Below are positions 10,489 to 19,729 of a DNA stretch of 64,000 bases, one piece after another (position 1 is the first letter of the stretch; each line of letters starts with the position of its first letter). This DNA is from an uncultured Roseicyclus sp. (GTDB lineage Bacteria > Pseudomonadota > Alphaproteobacteria > Rhodobacterales > Rhodobacteraceae), in NCBI GenBank assembly GCA_947500415.1, contig CANMRT010000001.1, positions 1,576,982-1,640,981 of the forward strand. Direction: 5' to 3'. Made by a program: the position numbers and the translations under genes. The notes under the pieces were generated by a model that saw only the letters and a list, made by a program, of their open reading frames with translations, did no database searches and was not told the origin of the DNA.

Positions 10489-11120
10489 CCCGCATGAACG
10501 GGCCTTTGCGCATCGGAATTGGTGGCCCGGTTGGGGCTGGAAAAACCACACTGACTGCGCGGCTGAGCGAGGCGCTTCGCGATCATCACTCCATCGGTGT
10601 CATCACCAACGACATCTACACACAGGAAGATGCCGAGGCGCTGATGCGGATGCAGGTGCTGCCGCTGGACCGGATCATCGGTGTTGAGACCGGCGGCTGC
10701 CCCCACACCGCGATCCGCGAAGATGCCTCCATCAACCTGGGCGCGGTTTCGGAAATGGTGGACCGGCACCCGGATGTCGAAGTGATCCTGATTGAGAGCG
10801 GTGGTGACAACCTGTCGGCCACGTTCAGCCCGGAACTTGCGGACCTGACGATCTATGTCATCGATGTTGCCGCAGGCGAAGAGATCCCCCGCAAGGGCGG
10901 TCCCGCGATCACACGCTCGGATATTCTGGTCATCAACAAGACCGACCTCGCTCCGTACGTAGGCGCGGACCTGTCAGTGATGGAGCGGGATGCCACGCGA
11001 ATGCGCGCGAACCGTCCTTTTGTGTTCACCAACCTGCGCGCAGGCGAGGGGGTGGGGGCTGTGCAAACGCTAATCGAGCAACTGGGCGGCCTACGCGCCG
11101 CGGCACCGGCGGCCGACTAG
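10485..11120 (+). CDS. ureG: Urease accessory GTPase UreG
   Basis: A 211-residue SIMIBI-class GTPase with the P-loop GPVGAGKT at residues 14-21, the metal-binding Cys-Pro-His in [13 protein letters not shown], the [15 protein letters not shown] switch region and the guanine-specificity motif NKTDLAP. UreG binds nickel and GTP and drives activation of UreC with UreD, UreF and UreE. It ends the operon. No urea transporter gene is found next to it in this window. Confidence 0.97.
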   Translation: MTRMNGPLRIGIGGPVGAGKTTLTARLSEALRDHHSIGVITNDIYTQEDAEALMRMQVLPLDRIIGVETGGCPHTAIREDASINLGAVSEMVDRHPDVEVILIESGGDNLSATFSPELADLTIYVIDVAAGEEIPRKGGPAITRSDILVINKTDLAPYVGADLSVMERDATRMRANRPFVFTNLRAGEGVGAVQTLIEQLGGLRAAAPAAD

Positions 11121-11301
11121 CGGGTAAAGGCGCACTGTAAAGTTCTTCACAACTCCCTTCACCGATCCGCACGAAATTTTACCGGATGAAATTTCCGCTC
11201 GCCCCGATGTTCCCTCCACCGGGCCTTGTTGTATAGCTTCGCAGCAAATTGGGATAACGGGGAACACACCCGCCCAAGACGGAAGCGAAGGAGGACGCGC
11301 C

Positions 11302-13248
11302 ATGACCAACACGATCGCCACGCCATCGGATGGAAAAACGCCCCATGTGGATGCCGCAGGCTACGCCCGCATGTACGATCAATCGGTCAGCGACCCGGAT
11401 GCCTTCTGGGGTGAACATGGCAAGCGCATCGACTGGATGACGCCCTTCACCAAGGTCAAGAACACCAGCTTCGCACCGGGCAACATCGACATCCGCTGGT
11501 TTGAAGACGGTACCCTGAACGTCGCCGCAAATTGCATCGACCGTCACCTTGAGACACGTGGCGACCAGACCGCGATCATTTGGGAGCCTGACAGCCCCGA
11601 TGATGAGGCGATGCACATCACCTATCGCCAGCTGCACGCCAGCGTCTCCAAAATGGCCAACGTTCTCAAAGAGATGGGCGTAGGCAAAGGCGACCGCGTC
11701 GTCCTCTACCTGCCCATGATCCCTGAGGCTGCCTACGCCATGCTGGCTTGCGCGCGCATCGGCGCAATCCACTCCATCGTATTCGCAGGCTTCTCCGCCG
11801 ACGCCCTCGGCGCGCGGGTGAGTGCCTGTGGCGCAAAGGTTGTCATCACCGCCGACGGCGCACCTCGCGGCGGGCGCGTGACCAAGCTGAAAGACAACGT
11901 CAACCAAGCGCTCCTGAACGATTTTGATGAGGTCAAATGCCTCGTCGTCCAGCGCACAGGCCAACAAATCGCATGGCGTGACGGGCTGGATTACTGGCTG
12001 CACGAGATGTCCGAAAAGGTAGCCGATGATTGCCCGCCGACCGAGATGGGCGCCGAAGACCCGTTGTTCATCCTCTACACCAGCGGCTCCACCGGGCAGC
12101 CCAAGGGCGTTGTCCACACCACAGGCGGCTACATCGTCTACGCATCCATGACGCACCAATACACCTTCGACTATCAGGAAGGCGACGTCTTTTGGTGCAC
12201 GGCGGATGTCGGCTGGGTCACGGGTCACAGCTACATCGTCTACGGACCGCTTGCGAATGGCGGCACCACGATCATGTTCGAAGGCGTGCCGACCTTCCCC
12301 GATGCCGGGCGCTTCTGGGCGGTCTGCGAAAAGCACAAGGTGAACCAGTTCTACACCGCCCCCACAGCCATCCGTGCGCTGATGGGCCTGGGCAACGAAT
12401 GGGTCGAGAAATACGACCTGTCGGACCTGCGGGTGCTGGGATCTGTGGGGGAGCCGATCAACCCAGAGGCCTGGAATTGGTACAACGACGTCGTGGGCCA
12501 GGGCCGCGTGCCGATCGTCGACACTTTCTGGCAGACCGAAACCGGCGGACACATGCTGACCCCGCTGCCCTTCGCCACCAAGCTCAAGCCCGGTGCAGCA
12601 CAACAGCCGTTCTTTGGCGTGCAACCCATCGTGCTGGAGCCTCAAAGCGGCGCGGTCGTTGAGGGCAATGGCGTGGAGGGCGTGCTTTGCATCGCCGACA
12701 GCTGGCCCGGCCAGATGCGCACGGTCTGGGGCGACCATGAACGCTTCGAGAAGACCTATTTCAGCGACTATAAGGGTTACTATTTCTCCGGCGACGGTTG
12801 CCGTCGGGATGAGGATGGCGACTACTGGATCACGGGCCGCGTCGATGATGTCATCAACGTCTCGGGCCACCGGATGGGCACGGCAGAGGTGGAAAGCGCG
12901 CTGGTCGCACATTCCAAGGTCGCCGAGGCCGCCGTGGTGGGCTACCCCCATGACGTGAAGGGGCAGGGCATCTACGCCTATGTCACCCTGATGAAGGGCG
13001 AAGACCCAACGGAAGAGCTGCGAAAAGAGCTTGAAGGTTGGGTGCGCTCCGAAATCGGACCGATTGCCAAGCCCGATCTGATCCAATGGGCGCCGGGCCT
13101 GCCCAAGACCCGCTCGGGCAAGATCATGCGCCGCATCCTGCGCAAGATTGCAGAGGATGATTTCGGCGCACTTGGCGATACGTCCACGCTTGCAGAGCCG
13201 GAAGTTGTCGATGATCTGATCGGCAACCGCATGAACCGCAAGGACTGA
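11302..13248 (+). CDS. acsA: Acetyl-CoA synthetase (AMP-forming)
   Basis: This 648-residue protein is full length for Acs. The phosphate-binding loop [11 protein letters not shown] lies near residues 258-268, the [15 protein letters not shown] adenylate motif near 410-425 and the catalytic A10 lysine in [15 protein letters not shown] near 600. It makes acetyl-CoA from acetate, ATP and CoA. The ATG at 11302 has GAAGGAGGA about 6 bases upstream. It is a separate unit 180 bases after ureG on the same strand. The catalytic lysine is the usual target of acetylation control; nothing here shows whether that occurs. Confidence 0.96.
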   Translation: MTNTIATPSDGKTPHVDAAGYARMYDQSVSDPDAFWGEHGKRIDWMTPFTKVKNTSFAPGNIDIRWFEDGTLNVAANCIDRHLETRGDQTAIIWEPDSPDDEAMHITYRQLHASVSKMANVLKEMGVGKGDRVVLYLPMIPEAAYAMLACARIGAIHSIVFAGFSADALGARVSACGAKVVITADGAPRGGRVTKLKDNVNQALLNDFDEVKCLVVQRTGQQIAWRDGLDYWLHEMSEKVADDCPPTEMGAEDPLFILYTSGSTGQPKGVVHTTGGYIVYASMTHQYTFDYQEGDVFWCTADVGWVTGHSYIVYGPLANGGTTIMFEGVPTFPDAGRFWAVCEKHKVNQFYTAPTAIRALMGLGNEWVEKYDLSDLRVLGSVGEPINPEAWNWYNDVVGQGRVPIVDTFWQTETGGHMLTPLPFATKLKPGAAQQPFFGVQPIVLEPQSGAVVEGNGVEGVLCIADSWPGQMRTVWGDHERFEKTYFSDYKGYYFSGDGCRRDEDGDYWITGRVDDVINVSGHRMGTAEVESALVAHSKVAEAAVVGYPHDVKGQGIYAYVTLMKGEDPTEELRKELEGWVRSEIGPIAKPDLIQWAPGLPKTRSGKIMRRILRKIAEDDFGALGDTSTLAEPEVVDDLIGNRMNRKD

Positions 13249-13797
13249 CGATCTTAGGGCGCGGTCCGCTTGAAGGCCACGCCTTAACCTTTTTCGCGTG
13301 AGAATGACGGGCCAATTGCGCCCCGCTGACGATGGCCTGCCATGAAGAAGCCGTGGCCGGACCCCTTCAATCGCGCGCGCATTTCATCAAAATCGGAAAA
13401 ATCGGGTGCCCCGACGTCGCGGGAGAGGATCGCACGGGGCACCCGTATCCTGAAACGAGGCGGGCCTCGTCGCAAGCTCAGCGGCATTGGTGGGTGGGCA
13501 AAGGGTTCACTCAATACCCTAGGCCCTAGGAAACGGATCATGCCGCCGCTTTCAAAGCAATTTTGCCCCCCACGGAAGGGTCGTGGTTTTGGCTAAAGGT
13601 TTCGCTATTGAATAAACCAACTCTGCCATGTGCCCGTTAACGCACCGCCAATCCTGCGTTTACGTAGCGTAAGAAATGTCCCGATGCCCAAAACTGTTAG
13701 TTTTTCGTGAAAAGCCCGCCCTTTGCATGCGTTTGGTTGATTGGGCCACGCCAGCGATTGCAAACTAACGTGACACAATCTGCTCGGGGGCCGGATC
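13249..13797. other. Intergenic region before the subtilase gene
   Basis: About 550 bases without a convincing gene. Short open frames such as 13342-13596 are basic, low-complexity and match nothing I know. A small hairpin ACGAGG-CGGG-CCTCGT lies at 13455-13470, and a repeated CCTAGG occurs near 13520. The half closer to the subtilase is poorer in GC and holds an imperfect dyad, TTAACGCA at 13637-13644 and TGCGTTTA at 13655-13662, also seen in the SARP/PAP2 promoter region. Confidence 0.5.
13637..13662 (+). promoter_or_regulatory. Candidate operator upstream of the subtilase gene
   Basis: TTAACGCA (13637-13644) and TGCGTTTA (13655-13662) form an inverted pair with one mismatch and a 10-base spacer, about 135 bases before the subtilase start. 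The same half-site, TGCGTTAA/TTAACGCA, occurs twice between the PAP2 and SARP-like genes (17020-17027 and 17080-17087). The link is a short-motif observation only. Confidence 0.35.
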
Positions 13798-15804
13798 ATG
13801 CACGATACAACCGCTTGGAACGGCTATGCCGATTGGACGCTTGAACTTGCGGGCCTGAACCGCGGGTCCAGCAAAGACGCCACCATGTGGGAACCGATTT
13901 GCCTGCGCATCCTGACGGCCAAGGGCGCGCCCGCAATGGGCGCGGACTGTGATGCGTTCTTCAAGCAAGCCGCGTCGATCGGACGTGAGGGCGGCTTCAT
14001 CGTTCCTCCAATGGAGCGACAGTTTCACTACACTCTAAGTGCCCCAAAAGAAGCGGTGGAGATCATCGCCTACCGCCGCCTGGATCGCCGCGCGGTTTTC
14101 ACTGGTGATCATGGAGCGAAGGGCGCGGACACTGGCCTTCGCTTCGAAGTGCTGGCCACCGGCGCCGTCATCCGCGACGACACTCTGCCGACACTCGAAA
14201 AGGTCAACGCCCGCGACCCTTTCCTGCCCCCAAAACTCGTCTTCGGCATCATCGATGACGGGATAGGCGTTCTGCATGGACGCAGCCGCCGGAATGCAAC
14301 CGCCAGCCGGATTGAGAAGGTGCTTTGGCTGGCCGCGCACCCCGGATCTGCGTCCGTGCAGACTTTGGCGGAGCTCAATGATGAGCTTTCCCGCCCAATC
14401 CAACGCTCCGAACAGGACGCCTATAAAGAGTTGGCCGATGCGGCCTATGCACCGCGGACACGCCACAGCCTCGGGCGCGCGCAAACCCACGGTGCCCACA
14501 TGCTCGACCTTGCCATTGGGGCCAGCGACAGTTCGGACCCCCTGTCGCGCGTGCCGATCCTTGGCGTTCAGGTCGCCCCGGAAAGCTTCGACGATACCTC
14601 TGGCACGCGATTGAACTTCGATATTTTGATCGGCCTGAGGTGGATGATCCTGGAAACCGCCTTGCTGGCAGGCCGGGGCACGCCGGTCGACCTCGTGGTT
14701 AACATTAGCCTTGGTTACACCGCAGGCCCGAAAAACGGCCGCTCCTTCATCGAACAGGCCATCGCACGGCTGATCGAACTTGCCGAAATGGCACTGCATG
14801 TGAACGTCTACGTCTTGGTTCCGTACGGAAACGCCTATGCCGACAACGTTATCGCGCGTACGAATATCCGAGGTGGTGAAGCCGAGACCTTCAACCTCCG
14901 TGTTCAGCCTGATGATAGGACCCCCTCCTTCCTTGAAATGCGATTGACCGACCAAAGCCCAGAACAGGACCCGGGCCTGATCGAAGTCACAATAGCAGCG
15001 CCCCGTGGCGGCATGCAGCAGTCGGTCTTCACTTTGCCCGCCGGACAATACGCGGACCTCAACGATGATGCGGGCCGCTTGGTCGGGCGGCTCTACCACA
15101 TTCCCGCGCGCACGCTTTTTGCGGGCCAGGTTGAACCCGCCTATCTGATGCTGGCTCTGGCACCCACGGTCACATCCCGCTCAGACGCGGACCTCACATG
15201 CCCAAGCGGCCAATGGCAGATCACCCTGCGAAATTGCGCCGAACAGGCGATGGATCTGACAGCACAAGTGCAGCGCGACGATGATCCCTCAGGCCGCAAC
15301 ACCGGCGCGCGTCAGGCCCGCCTGGAAGGGGAGGAAACCCGCGTCTGGGATGCGCTCGGTCGAGATTTCGAGGGTGTGGATGAGGGCGCGAACCGCGTGA
15401 CCCGGCGCGGCACGAACTCGGCGCTTTCCACGATCGCCCACTCCCGCGTGCATTCGGTCGGCGGGGCATTGGTGCGCCGTGATCCTGCTGTGCCTGCCCA
15501 CATGACGGTGGAGGCGGCCGAATACTACGGCGCAGAAGGCGCGGATTGGTCGGGTGATGCACCTGATCTCAGCGCAATCAGCGAGGTCGAGCGCGGCGCA
15601 CCTGGCGTGACGGCGGCTGGTCTGACCTCAGCCGGAAATGCGCGGCTCTCGGGCAGCAGCACCGCTTGCGCCACCGCGGCGCGTGATTTGGTGAACCGTC
15701 TGCTGACAGAGCCGCCCTTGCCGGATATGCCACATCCCGCTGCCGATTCCCGGCTAGGTGGGCGGACAATTCTGGACACACCGGCAATCCGGCGGCGGCC
15801 CTAA
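13798..15804 (+). CDS. Subtilisin-like serine protease (S8 family), no signal peptide
   Basis: A 668-residue protein with all S8 catalytic positions: Asp153 in FGIIDDGIG, His231 in QTHGAHMLDLAIG, the oxyanion Asn345 in VPYGNAYADN and the likely nucleophile Ser621 in LSGSSTACATAARD. About 275 residues lie between the oxyanion Asn and the Ser, much more than in subtilisin. That stretch includes a beta-rich part (GQWQITLRNCAEQ region, 470-515). Residues 1-145 are an unknown N-terminal domain, and there is no signal peptide or membrane segment, so an intracellular or specially secreted protease is likely. It converges on the PAP2 gene; a small hairpin overlaps its stop codon. Family is sure; substrate is not known. 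Confidence 0.85.
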   Translation: MHDTTAWNGYADWTLELAGLNRGSSKDATMWEPICLRILTAKGAPAMGADCDAFFKQAASIGREGGFIVPPMERQFHYTLSAPKEAVEIIAYRRLDRRAVFTGDHGAKGADTGLRFEVLATGAVIRDDTLPTLEKVNARDPFLPPKLVFGIIDDGIGVLHGRSRRNATASRIEKVLWLAAHPGSASVQTLAELNDELSRPIQRSEQDAYKELADAAYAPRTRHSLGRAQTHGAHMLDLAIGASDSSDPLSRVPILGVQVAPESFDDTSGTRLNFDILIGLRWMILETALLAGRGTPVDLVVNISLGYTAGPKNGRSFIEQAIARLIELAEMALHVNVYVLVPYGNAYADNVIARTNIRGGEAETFNLRVQPDDRTPSFLEMRLTDQSPEQDPGLIEVTIAAPRGGMQQSVFTLPAGQYADLNDDAGRLVGRLYHIPARTLFAGQVEPAYLMLALAPTVTSRSDADLTCPSGQWQITLRNCAEQAMDLTAQVQRDDDPSGRNTGARQARLEGEETRVWDALGRDFEGVDEGANRVTRRGTNSALSTIAHSRVHSVGGALVRRDPAVPAHMTVEAAEYYGAEGADWSGDAPDLSAISEVERGAPGVTAAGLTSAGNARLSGSSTACATAARDLVNRLLTEPPLPDMPHPAADSRLGGRTILDTPAIRRRP

Positions 15805-15811
15805 AGCCGCC
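15794..15811. terminator. Small hairpin between convergent subtilase and PAP2 genes
   Basis: GGCGGC at 15794-15799 pairs with GCCGCC at 15806-15811 around a 6-base loop that includes the subtilase TAA. There is no clear T-run on either strand, so it is at best a weak bidirectional terminator. Confidence 0.3.
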
Positions 15812-15819
15812 ACCGAACC

Positions 15820-16968
15820 TTACCTTTCCGGCATCTGCCTCAGCGCCTTCATCCACAGGTAGGCGCTGATGTCATCGACTGGCGCGTTCAATGTCACGAC
15901 ATCCGGCGGCGGCGGTTGGTTCGGATGGGCATCGCCCAATAGCTGACGAACCGAATCCTCCGTCAGATCATGGATCGGGTTCGCAGGCCCAGGCAGCTCC
16001 AGGGTGCGCACCGCCGTCTCACCGGCACCCGACAGCCAATTCACCAAAGCCTCACCCAACGTCACGCCAAGGACCAACCCGCACAGGCTGTCGTGCGGAT
16101 AGTGAACCCCGGCAACGGTGCGATTGTCCGATATCCGCATGGCGCTGCGCATCAGCATCCGGGCTGATCCATTCACGTCACGGGTGGCCGCATTCATGTC
16201 AAACCGCCCCACGCCGCCTGCTTTGCGATTAACCAGACCCGCCAACACCGTCGCCAATGCAAACGACTCCGTGGCGTGGCCCGACGGCCACGCGCCGTGC
16301 GTTGGCGTATCGATGATCGGCATCACCTTGGACGACAACAGCGAAGGGCGCGGCACGTCGAAGACGAATTTGAACGGAAATTCGATGTAGCCGCACAGGC
16401 GCACGACCGCTTCCAGCAGCTCGTAAACCCAATCGCTGCGCGACCAGTCCAACAGCAACACCGCACTGAAGAACGAGGTGATATCTTCCGTCTGCATTAG
16501 GATCTCGTCGATCCGATCCGCCCTAAGGTCGGCAGCATCGCGCACCATCGGCAATTGGATATCGGCGAAGTACGCGTTGTCGGGCCGGTTCAACGTGACA
16601 AGCGGGTTGGCCGGATCGATCAGGCTGCTGTGCAACTCATTGTTCGAGACGGCAAATCGCGCAAAGAACTGATCGTCGATGACGACTTCACGCGGAATGT
16701 CCGACAGCGCCTCCAGCTTTTCACCAGCAGTCCGATTGTCGAGCAGATTGGCCGGTGTCGTGCCGGGATCAGTGTCGCCTGTCCAATATGGGGCAACCCC
16801 TTCACGGTGGCTCAGCAGGGCGGAGGACTCGAGTCCATCAACCTCGCCGCCATCCTCACGTCCGGCCCGACCTGCGCGACCCGCCCGTCCAGCTCTGCCA
16901 GCGCGTCCCGCACGCCCGGCCCGCCCTGCACGTCCCGCGCGGCCCGCCCGTCCTGCATATGTTGCCAT
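15820..16968 (-). CDS. PAP2/vanadium-haloperoxidase-fold protein with collagen-like N terminus
   Basis: The 382-residue protein has the full PAP2 active-site set: K-x6-RP as Lys200 to Arg207-Pro208 (KFVFDVPRP), Pro-Ser-Gly-His at 228-231 (WPSGHATE) and R-x5-H-x3-D as Arg283, His289, Asp293 (RTVAGVHYPHD). Such proteins are acid phosphatases or vanadium haloperoxidases. The lack of membrane helices and the length favour the soluble type. Residues 5-37 are eleven perfect Ala-Gly-Arg triplets, a Gly-X-Y collagen-like pattern, encoded with varied synonymous codons. There is no signal peptide. It is divergent from the SARP-like regulator and convergent with the subtilase. Confidence 0.82.
   Translation of the reverse strand: MATYAGRAGRAGRAGRAGRAGRAGRAGRAGRAGRAGREDGGEVDGLESSALLSHREGVAPYWTGDTDPGTTPANLLDNRTAGEKLEALSDIPREVVIDDQFFARFAVSNNELHSSLIDPANPLVTLNRPDNAYFADIQLPMVRDAADLRADRIDEILMQTEDITSFFSAVLLLDWSRSDWVYELLEAVVRLCGYIEFPFKFVFDVPRPSLLSSKVMPIIDTPTHGAWPSGHATESFALATVLAGLVNRKAGGVGRFDMNAATRDVNGSARMLMRSAMRISDNRTVAGVHYPHDSLCGLVLGVTLGEALVNWLSGAGETAVRTLELPGPANPIHDLTEDSVRQLLGDAHPNQPPPPDVVTLNAPVDDISAYLWMKALRQMPER
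16858..16956 (-). repeat. Eleven tandem Ala-Gly-Arg codon triplets
   Basis: 99 bases encode (AGR)11 directly after Met-Ala-Thr-Tyr of the PAP2 protein. All four Ala codons, several Gly codons and CGG, CGC, CGT and AGA for Arg are used, so the DNA units differ while the peptide is perfectly periodic. This argues for selection on the protein rather than recent slippage. Confidence 0.85.
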
Positions 16969-17019
16969 GATCTCCCCCGCCCAATTCGTTCAATTTGCAA
17001 ATGTCACAGTGCTTTCCGT

Positions 17020-17087
17020 TGCGTTAATGCGTCAACGCATGGGCCCGTGCTGATGATTTTTTCACGAAAAATTTGCGATTTAACGCA
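17020..17087. promoter_or_regulatory. Palindromes in the divergent PAP2/SARP promoter region
   Basis: TGCGTTAA at 17020-17027 runs into a perfect palindrome, ATGCGT-CA-ACGCAT, at 17027-17040. TTAACGCA follows at 17080-17087, preceded by TGCG at 17074-17077. These dyads lie between two divergent genes and are good candidates for autoregulatory operator sites, probably of the SARP-like protein. No assignment can be proved from sequence. Confidence 0.4.
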
Positions 17088-18737
17088 GTTTCTGGCTCCA
17101 TAGCCCTGCAAGAGGGGGCAGCTCTGGAAACACCTTTGAAAAACCGCCTGAAAATCCGGTTCTTTGGAACCTTCTCAGTCGTGGACAACAGCGGCGCTAA
17201 CCTGACCCCAAAGGGCAAAAAGGCCCGCGGTATCGTCGCACTTCTGGCTGAGACCACCACCATGCGGCGCGGGCGGCGCTGGCTTGAGGCTATGTTGTGG
17301 AGCGACCGCGCCCCAAGCCAGGCCAGCGGCTCTCTTCGCCAAAGCCTCAGCGAGATCCGCGCGGCGCTTGGGAAACACGCAGATGCCCTGCGCTCTGATC
17401 GCAGTGATGTCTGGCTTGAAGCAAGCCTGATCGAGACCGATATCGACCCGGCCAGCCCTTTGCGCGAAGAGGGTCGCGGCTTTCTGGAAGGTTTCGATGT
17501 CCGCGATGAGGCGTTCGAGCAATGGTTGACCGAGGCGCGCAGCCGCTATGACCATGCCGCCGCGCCGGCCTCCGTCGCCGCTCAACCTTTGCGCAATGTC
17601 GTCACGATCCGCTCCGCGGTGTCAGAGATTGGGTCGGTGACCGAAAATGTCGTCGGTCGCGTGCTGGCTGACACCGTCGCACGCGGGATCGAGCAGAATT
17701 TCACCGCCGCCCGTTATATCAGCGCATCGCGCGACACGCCTAACCTAATCCCTGATCTGGAAATCCGCTGCGACGCCGCAAATGATGGCGGTCGTGCGGT
17801 GGCCTTCATCCGGATCGAAGAAGGCGCCAGTGGCCGCGTCCTCTTCTCAGAACACCTCACCGTGCCCGGCACCTCCGCCGATCTTCTTCAATCCGACGCG
17901 ATCCACGCCATCGTGAATGCGGCCGCCGCCCAAGTGCCCGCGAAGCTGGCCAACCAAATCGACCTGACCCGCCCCGAGGCCGCGGCGATGGGCTTTTCCA
18001 GCCTTGCGCGTCGGCAGTTGCAACGCCTCGACAGCACCGGACTTTCCGACGCGAACGAAAACTTCCAACGGGCCTATGAGGTTGACAACAATGGTGTTTT
18101 CCTTGCCTGGCGCGCCTTCGTAAGAATGGCGCAGCTGGTCGAAGCCGTGGAAGGGGACGCCGCCGGCTGGCGCGATGAGGTTGATCAATTGGCCTCCGAC
18201 GCGCTCAACCAATCCGGTAGCAACAGCCTCGCCGTGGCGCTTGTGGCGCTCACCCGTTTCATGCTCGACGACGATCTGCGTCCGGCGGCTGAACTGGCGA
18301 ACACGGCCATGACCCTGAATTCCGACAGCCTTTTTGCGCGGCAGACTCTTGCGCTTGCGCACTCTGCAGTGGGGGACGCCGATCAAGCCTACGCGATGTC
18401 CTCCAGCTGCCGCGTCGCGGCCTCCCGCGATGAACTCAGCCACCTGTGGGACCTCTACCATTCGCTCGTCTGCATTGGGGCAGGGCGGCTGGATGAGGCG
18501 CGCCAAACCTCGATGAACTCCGCCGCCAAATCGCCCACCTTCATCGCCCCGCGCCGCCAATTGGTGGCCCTTTGCGCCCAATCCGGTGATTTCGAGAACG
18601 CCAAGGCGCATCTTACGGCGCTCGAAAAACTGGAAGGCGGCTTCACCCTCGACCGCTACCTCGACGATCCGGAATACCCGAACCTGACCGTGCGCAACGC
18701 AGGGCTGCTCGACCCCGTGCGCAAGATCAAGGACTGA
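17073..18737 (+). CDS. SARP-like transcriptional regulator with C-terminal helical (TPR-like) repeats
   Basis: An OmpR-type winged helix (from KIRFFGTFSV to LRQSLSEIRAALG, about residues 27-105) is followed by a BTAD-like segment (FLEGFDVRDEAFEQWLTEA). A long helical part of about 350 residues follows, with TPR-like features (NAKAHLTALEKLEG, DADQAYAMSSSC). This layout is that of SARP-type activators outside the actinomycetes. The outermost in-frame start is TTG at 17073. The purine run AGAGGGGG at 17111-17118 suggests translation really begins at the CTG at 17124 or the TTG at 17136, shortening it by 17-21 residues. It is divergent from the PAP2 gene, which it probably controls together with the subtilase gene. 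Confidence 0.75.
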   Translation: MRFNAVSGSIALQEGAALETPLKNRLKIRFFGTFSVVDNSGANLTPKGKKARGIVALLAETTTMRRGRRWLEAMLWSDRAPSQASGSLRQSLSEIRAALGKHADALRSDRSDVWLEASLIETDIDPASPLREEGRGFLEGFDVRDEAFEQWLTEARSRYDHAAAPASVAAQPLRNVVTIRSAVSEIGSVTENVVGRVLADTVARGIEQNFTAARYISASRDTPNLIPDLEIRCDAANDGGRAVAFIRIEEGASGRVLFSEHLTVPGTSADLLQSDAIHAIVNAAAAQVPAKLANQIDLTRPEAAAMGFSSLARRQLQRLDSTGLSDANENFQRAYEVDNNGVFLAWRAFVRMAQLVEAVEGDAAGWRDEVDQLASDALNQSGSNSLAVALVALTRFMLDDDLRPAAELANTAMTLNSDSLFARQTLALAHSAVGDADQAYAMSSSCRVAASRDELSHLWDLYHSLVCIGAGRLDEARQTSMNSAAKSPTFIAPRRQLVALCAQSGDFENAKAHLTALEKLEGGFTLDRYLDDPEYPNLTVRNAGLLDPVRKIKD

Positions 18738-18757
18738 CGCTTGCCGGGGCCAACTCC

Positions 18758-19636
18758 ATGACATTCGACCAGATCCGTACCTTCCTTTGGGTTGCCCGTT
18801 TGGGTGGCTTTCGCAAGGCGTCCGAACGTCTGCACCTGTCGCAACCCGCCGTTTCTACCCGCATCGCCAACCTTGAGGCCGAGCTTCAGGTCTCGCTCTT
18901 TGAACGCGGCCCCGGCCACCTGATCCTGACCAAACAGGGCCAGCAATTGCTGACCTATGCCGAGCAGATGTTGTTTGTAGAGGAAGAGATCAAACACCGC
19001 GTAGGCTCCGCGGCGCAGGTCGAAGGCCTTTTCCGCATCGGCGCGTCCGAGACCATTGCACAAGCCTGGCTGCCGGACTTTCTGCAAGCCTTCTCAACCG
19101 CTTACCCCAGCGTGAACGTGGACCTGACTGTCGACATCTCCGGCGCCCTGCGCGATGGTTTGGTCGAAAGACGCCTCGACCTCGCTTTCCTCATGGGCCC
19201 AGTCAGCGAGTTTTCCGTCAAAAACGTGGCCCTGCCGCGTTTCGATCTGCATTGGTATCGCGCGGCGCACTTGGGCGAAGTCGATCTCGCCCAGACCCCG
19301 GTGATCTCCTACGCCAGCCGCACGCGCCCCCACCGGGAGCTGACCAGCGCGCTCGCCCAACGAGTCGGGCCAAAAATGCGTGTCTTCACGTCCGCCTCCC
19401 TATCGGCCAGCCTGCGCATGATCGCGGCGGGCATTGCCGTTGGGCCGTATCCCAAAGTCCTCGCCGCTCCCTTCATCGATGCGGGCGACGTGACAGAGTT
19501 CGACCCCGACCTGCCGCTCTCACCGTTGGAATTCACGGCCTCCTACCTGGCCGAGCCGCGCAGTGTGCTGGTTGAGACTTCCGCCGAAATGGCGCGCGAC
19601 GTGGCCGCCAAATGGCATCAGTCCCATCCCGAGTGA
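18758..19636 (+). CDS. LysR family transcriptional regulator
   Basis: A 292-residue LTTR. The N-terminal winged helix contains FLWVARLGGFRKASERLHLS and QPAVSTRIANLEAELQVSLF (residues 8-50). The effector domain follows, starting VEGLFRIGASETIAQAWLP near residue 88. It lies 20 bases after the SARP-like gene, but functionally it fits better with the co-directional genes that begin 93 bases downstream (DUF1445, TRAP, 5-oxoprolinase), which it probably regulates. The co-inducer is unknown. Confidence 0.9.
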   Translation: MTFDQIRTFLWVARLGGFRKASERLHLSQPAVSTRIANLEAELQVSLFERGPGHLILTKQGQQLLTYAEQMLFVEEEIKHRVGSAAQVEGLFRIGASETIAQAWLPDFLQAFSTAYPSVNVDLTVDISGALRDGLVERRLDLAFLMGPVSEFSVKNVALPRFDLHWYRAAHLGEVDLAQTPVISYASRTRPHRELTSALAQRVGPKMRVFTSASLSASLRMIAAGIAVGPYPKVLAAPFIDAGDVTEFDPDLPLSPLEFTASYLAEPRSVLVETSAEMARDVAAKWHQSHPE

Positions 19637-19729
19637 CTTCCAGAAAATCTATCACCTTTAATCAATAATGATAATTTGAACAGATGGGCGGTCCCGTGCA
19701 ACCCTACGAGGTAGCCAAGGGGAAATTGA

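Noticed and set aside
11179-13086. Long open frames antisense to genes, such as 635 codons opposite acsA and 432 codons opposite ureC (7669-8967).
   Set aside because: They mirror the codon bias of strongly supported genes in GC-rich DNA, have His/Gly/Asp-rich composition and match no family.
13342-13596. 84-codon open frame in the intergenic region before the subtilase gene.
   Set aside because: Basic low-complexity sequence, no ribosome-binding site and no recognisable domain; overlaps the hairpin at 13455-13470.
16858-16956. (AGR)11 as a recent microsatellite expansion.
   Set aside because: The codons of the eleven units differ at third positions, so it is not a recent slippage product.
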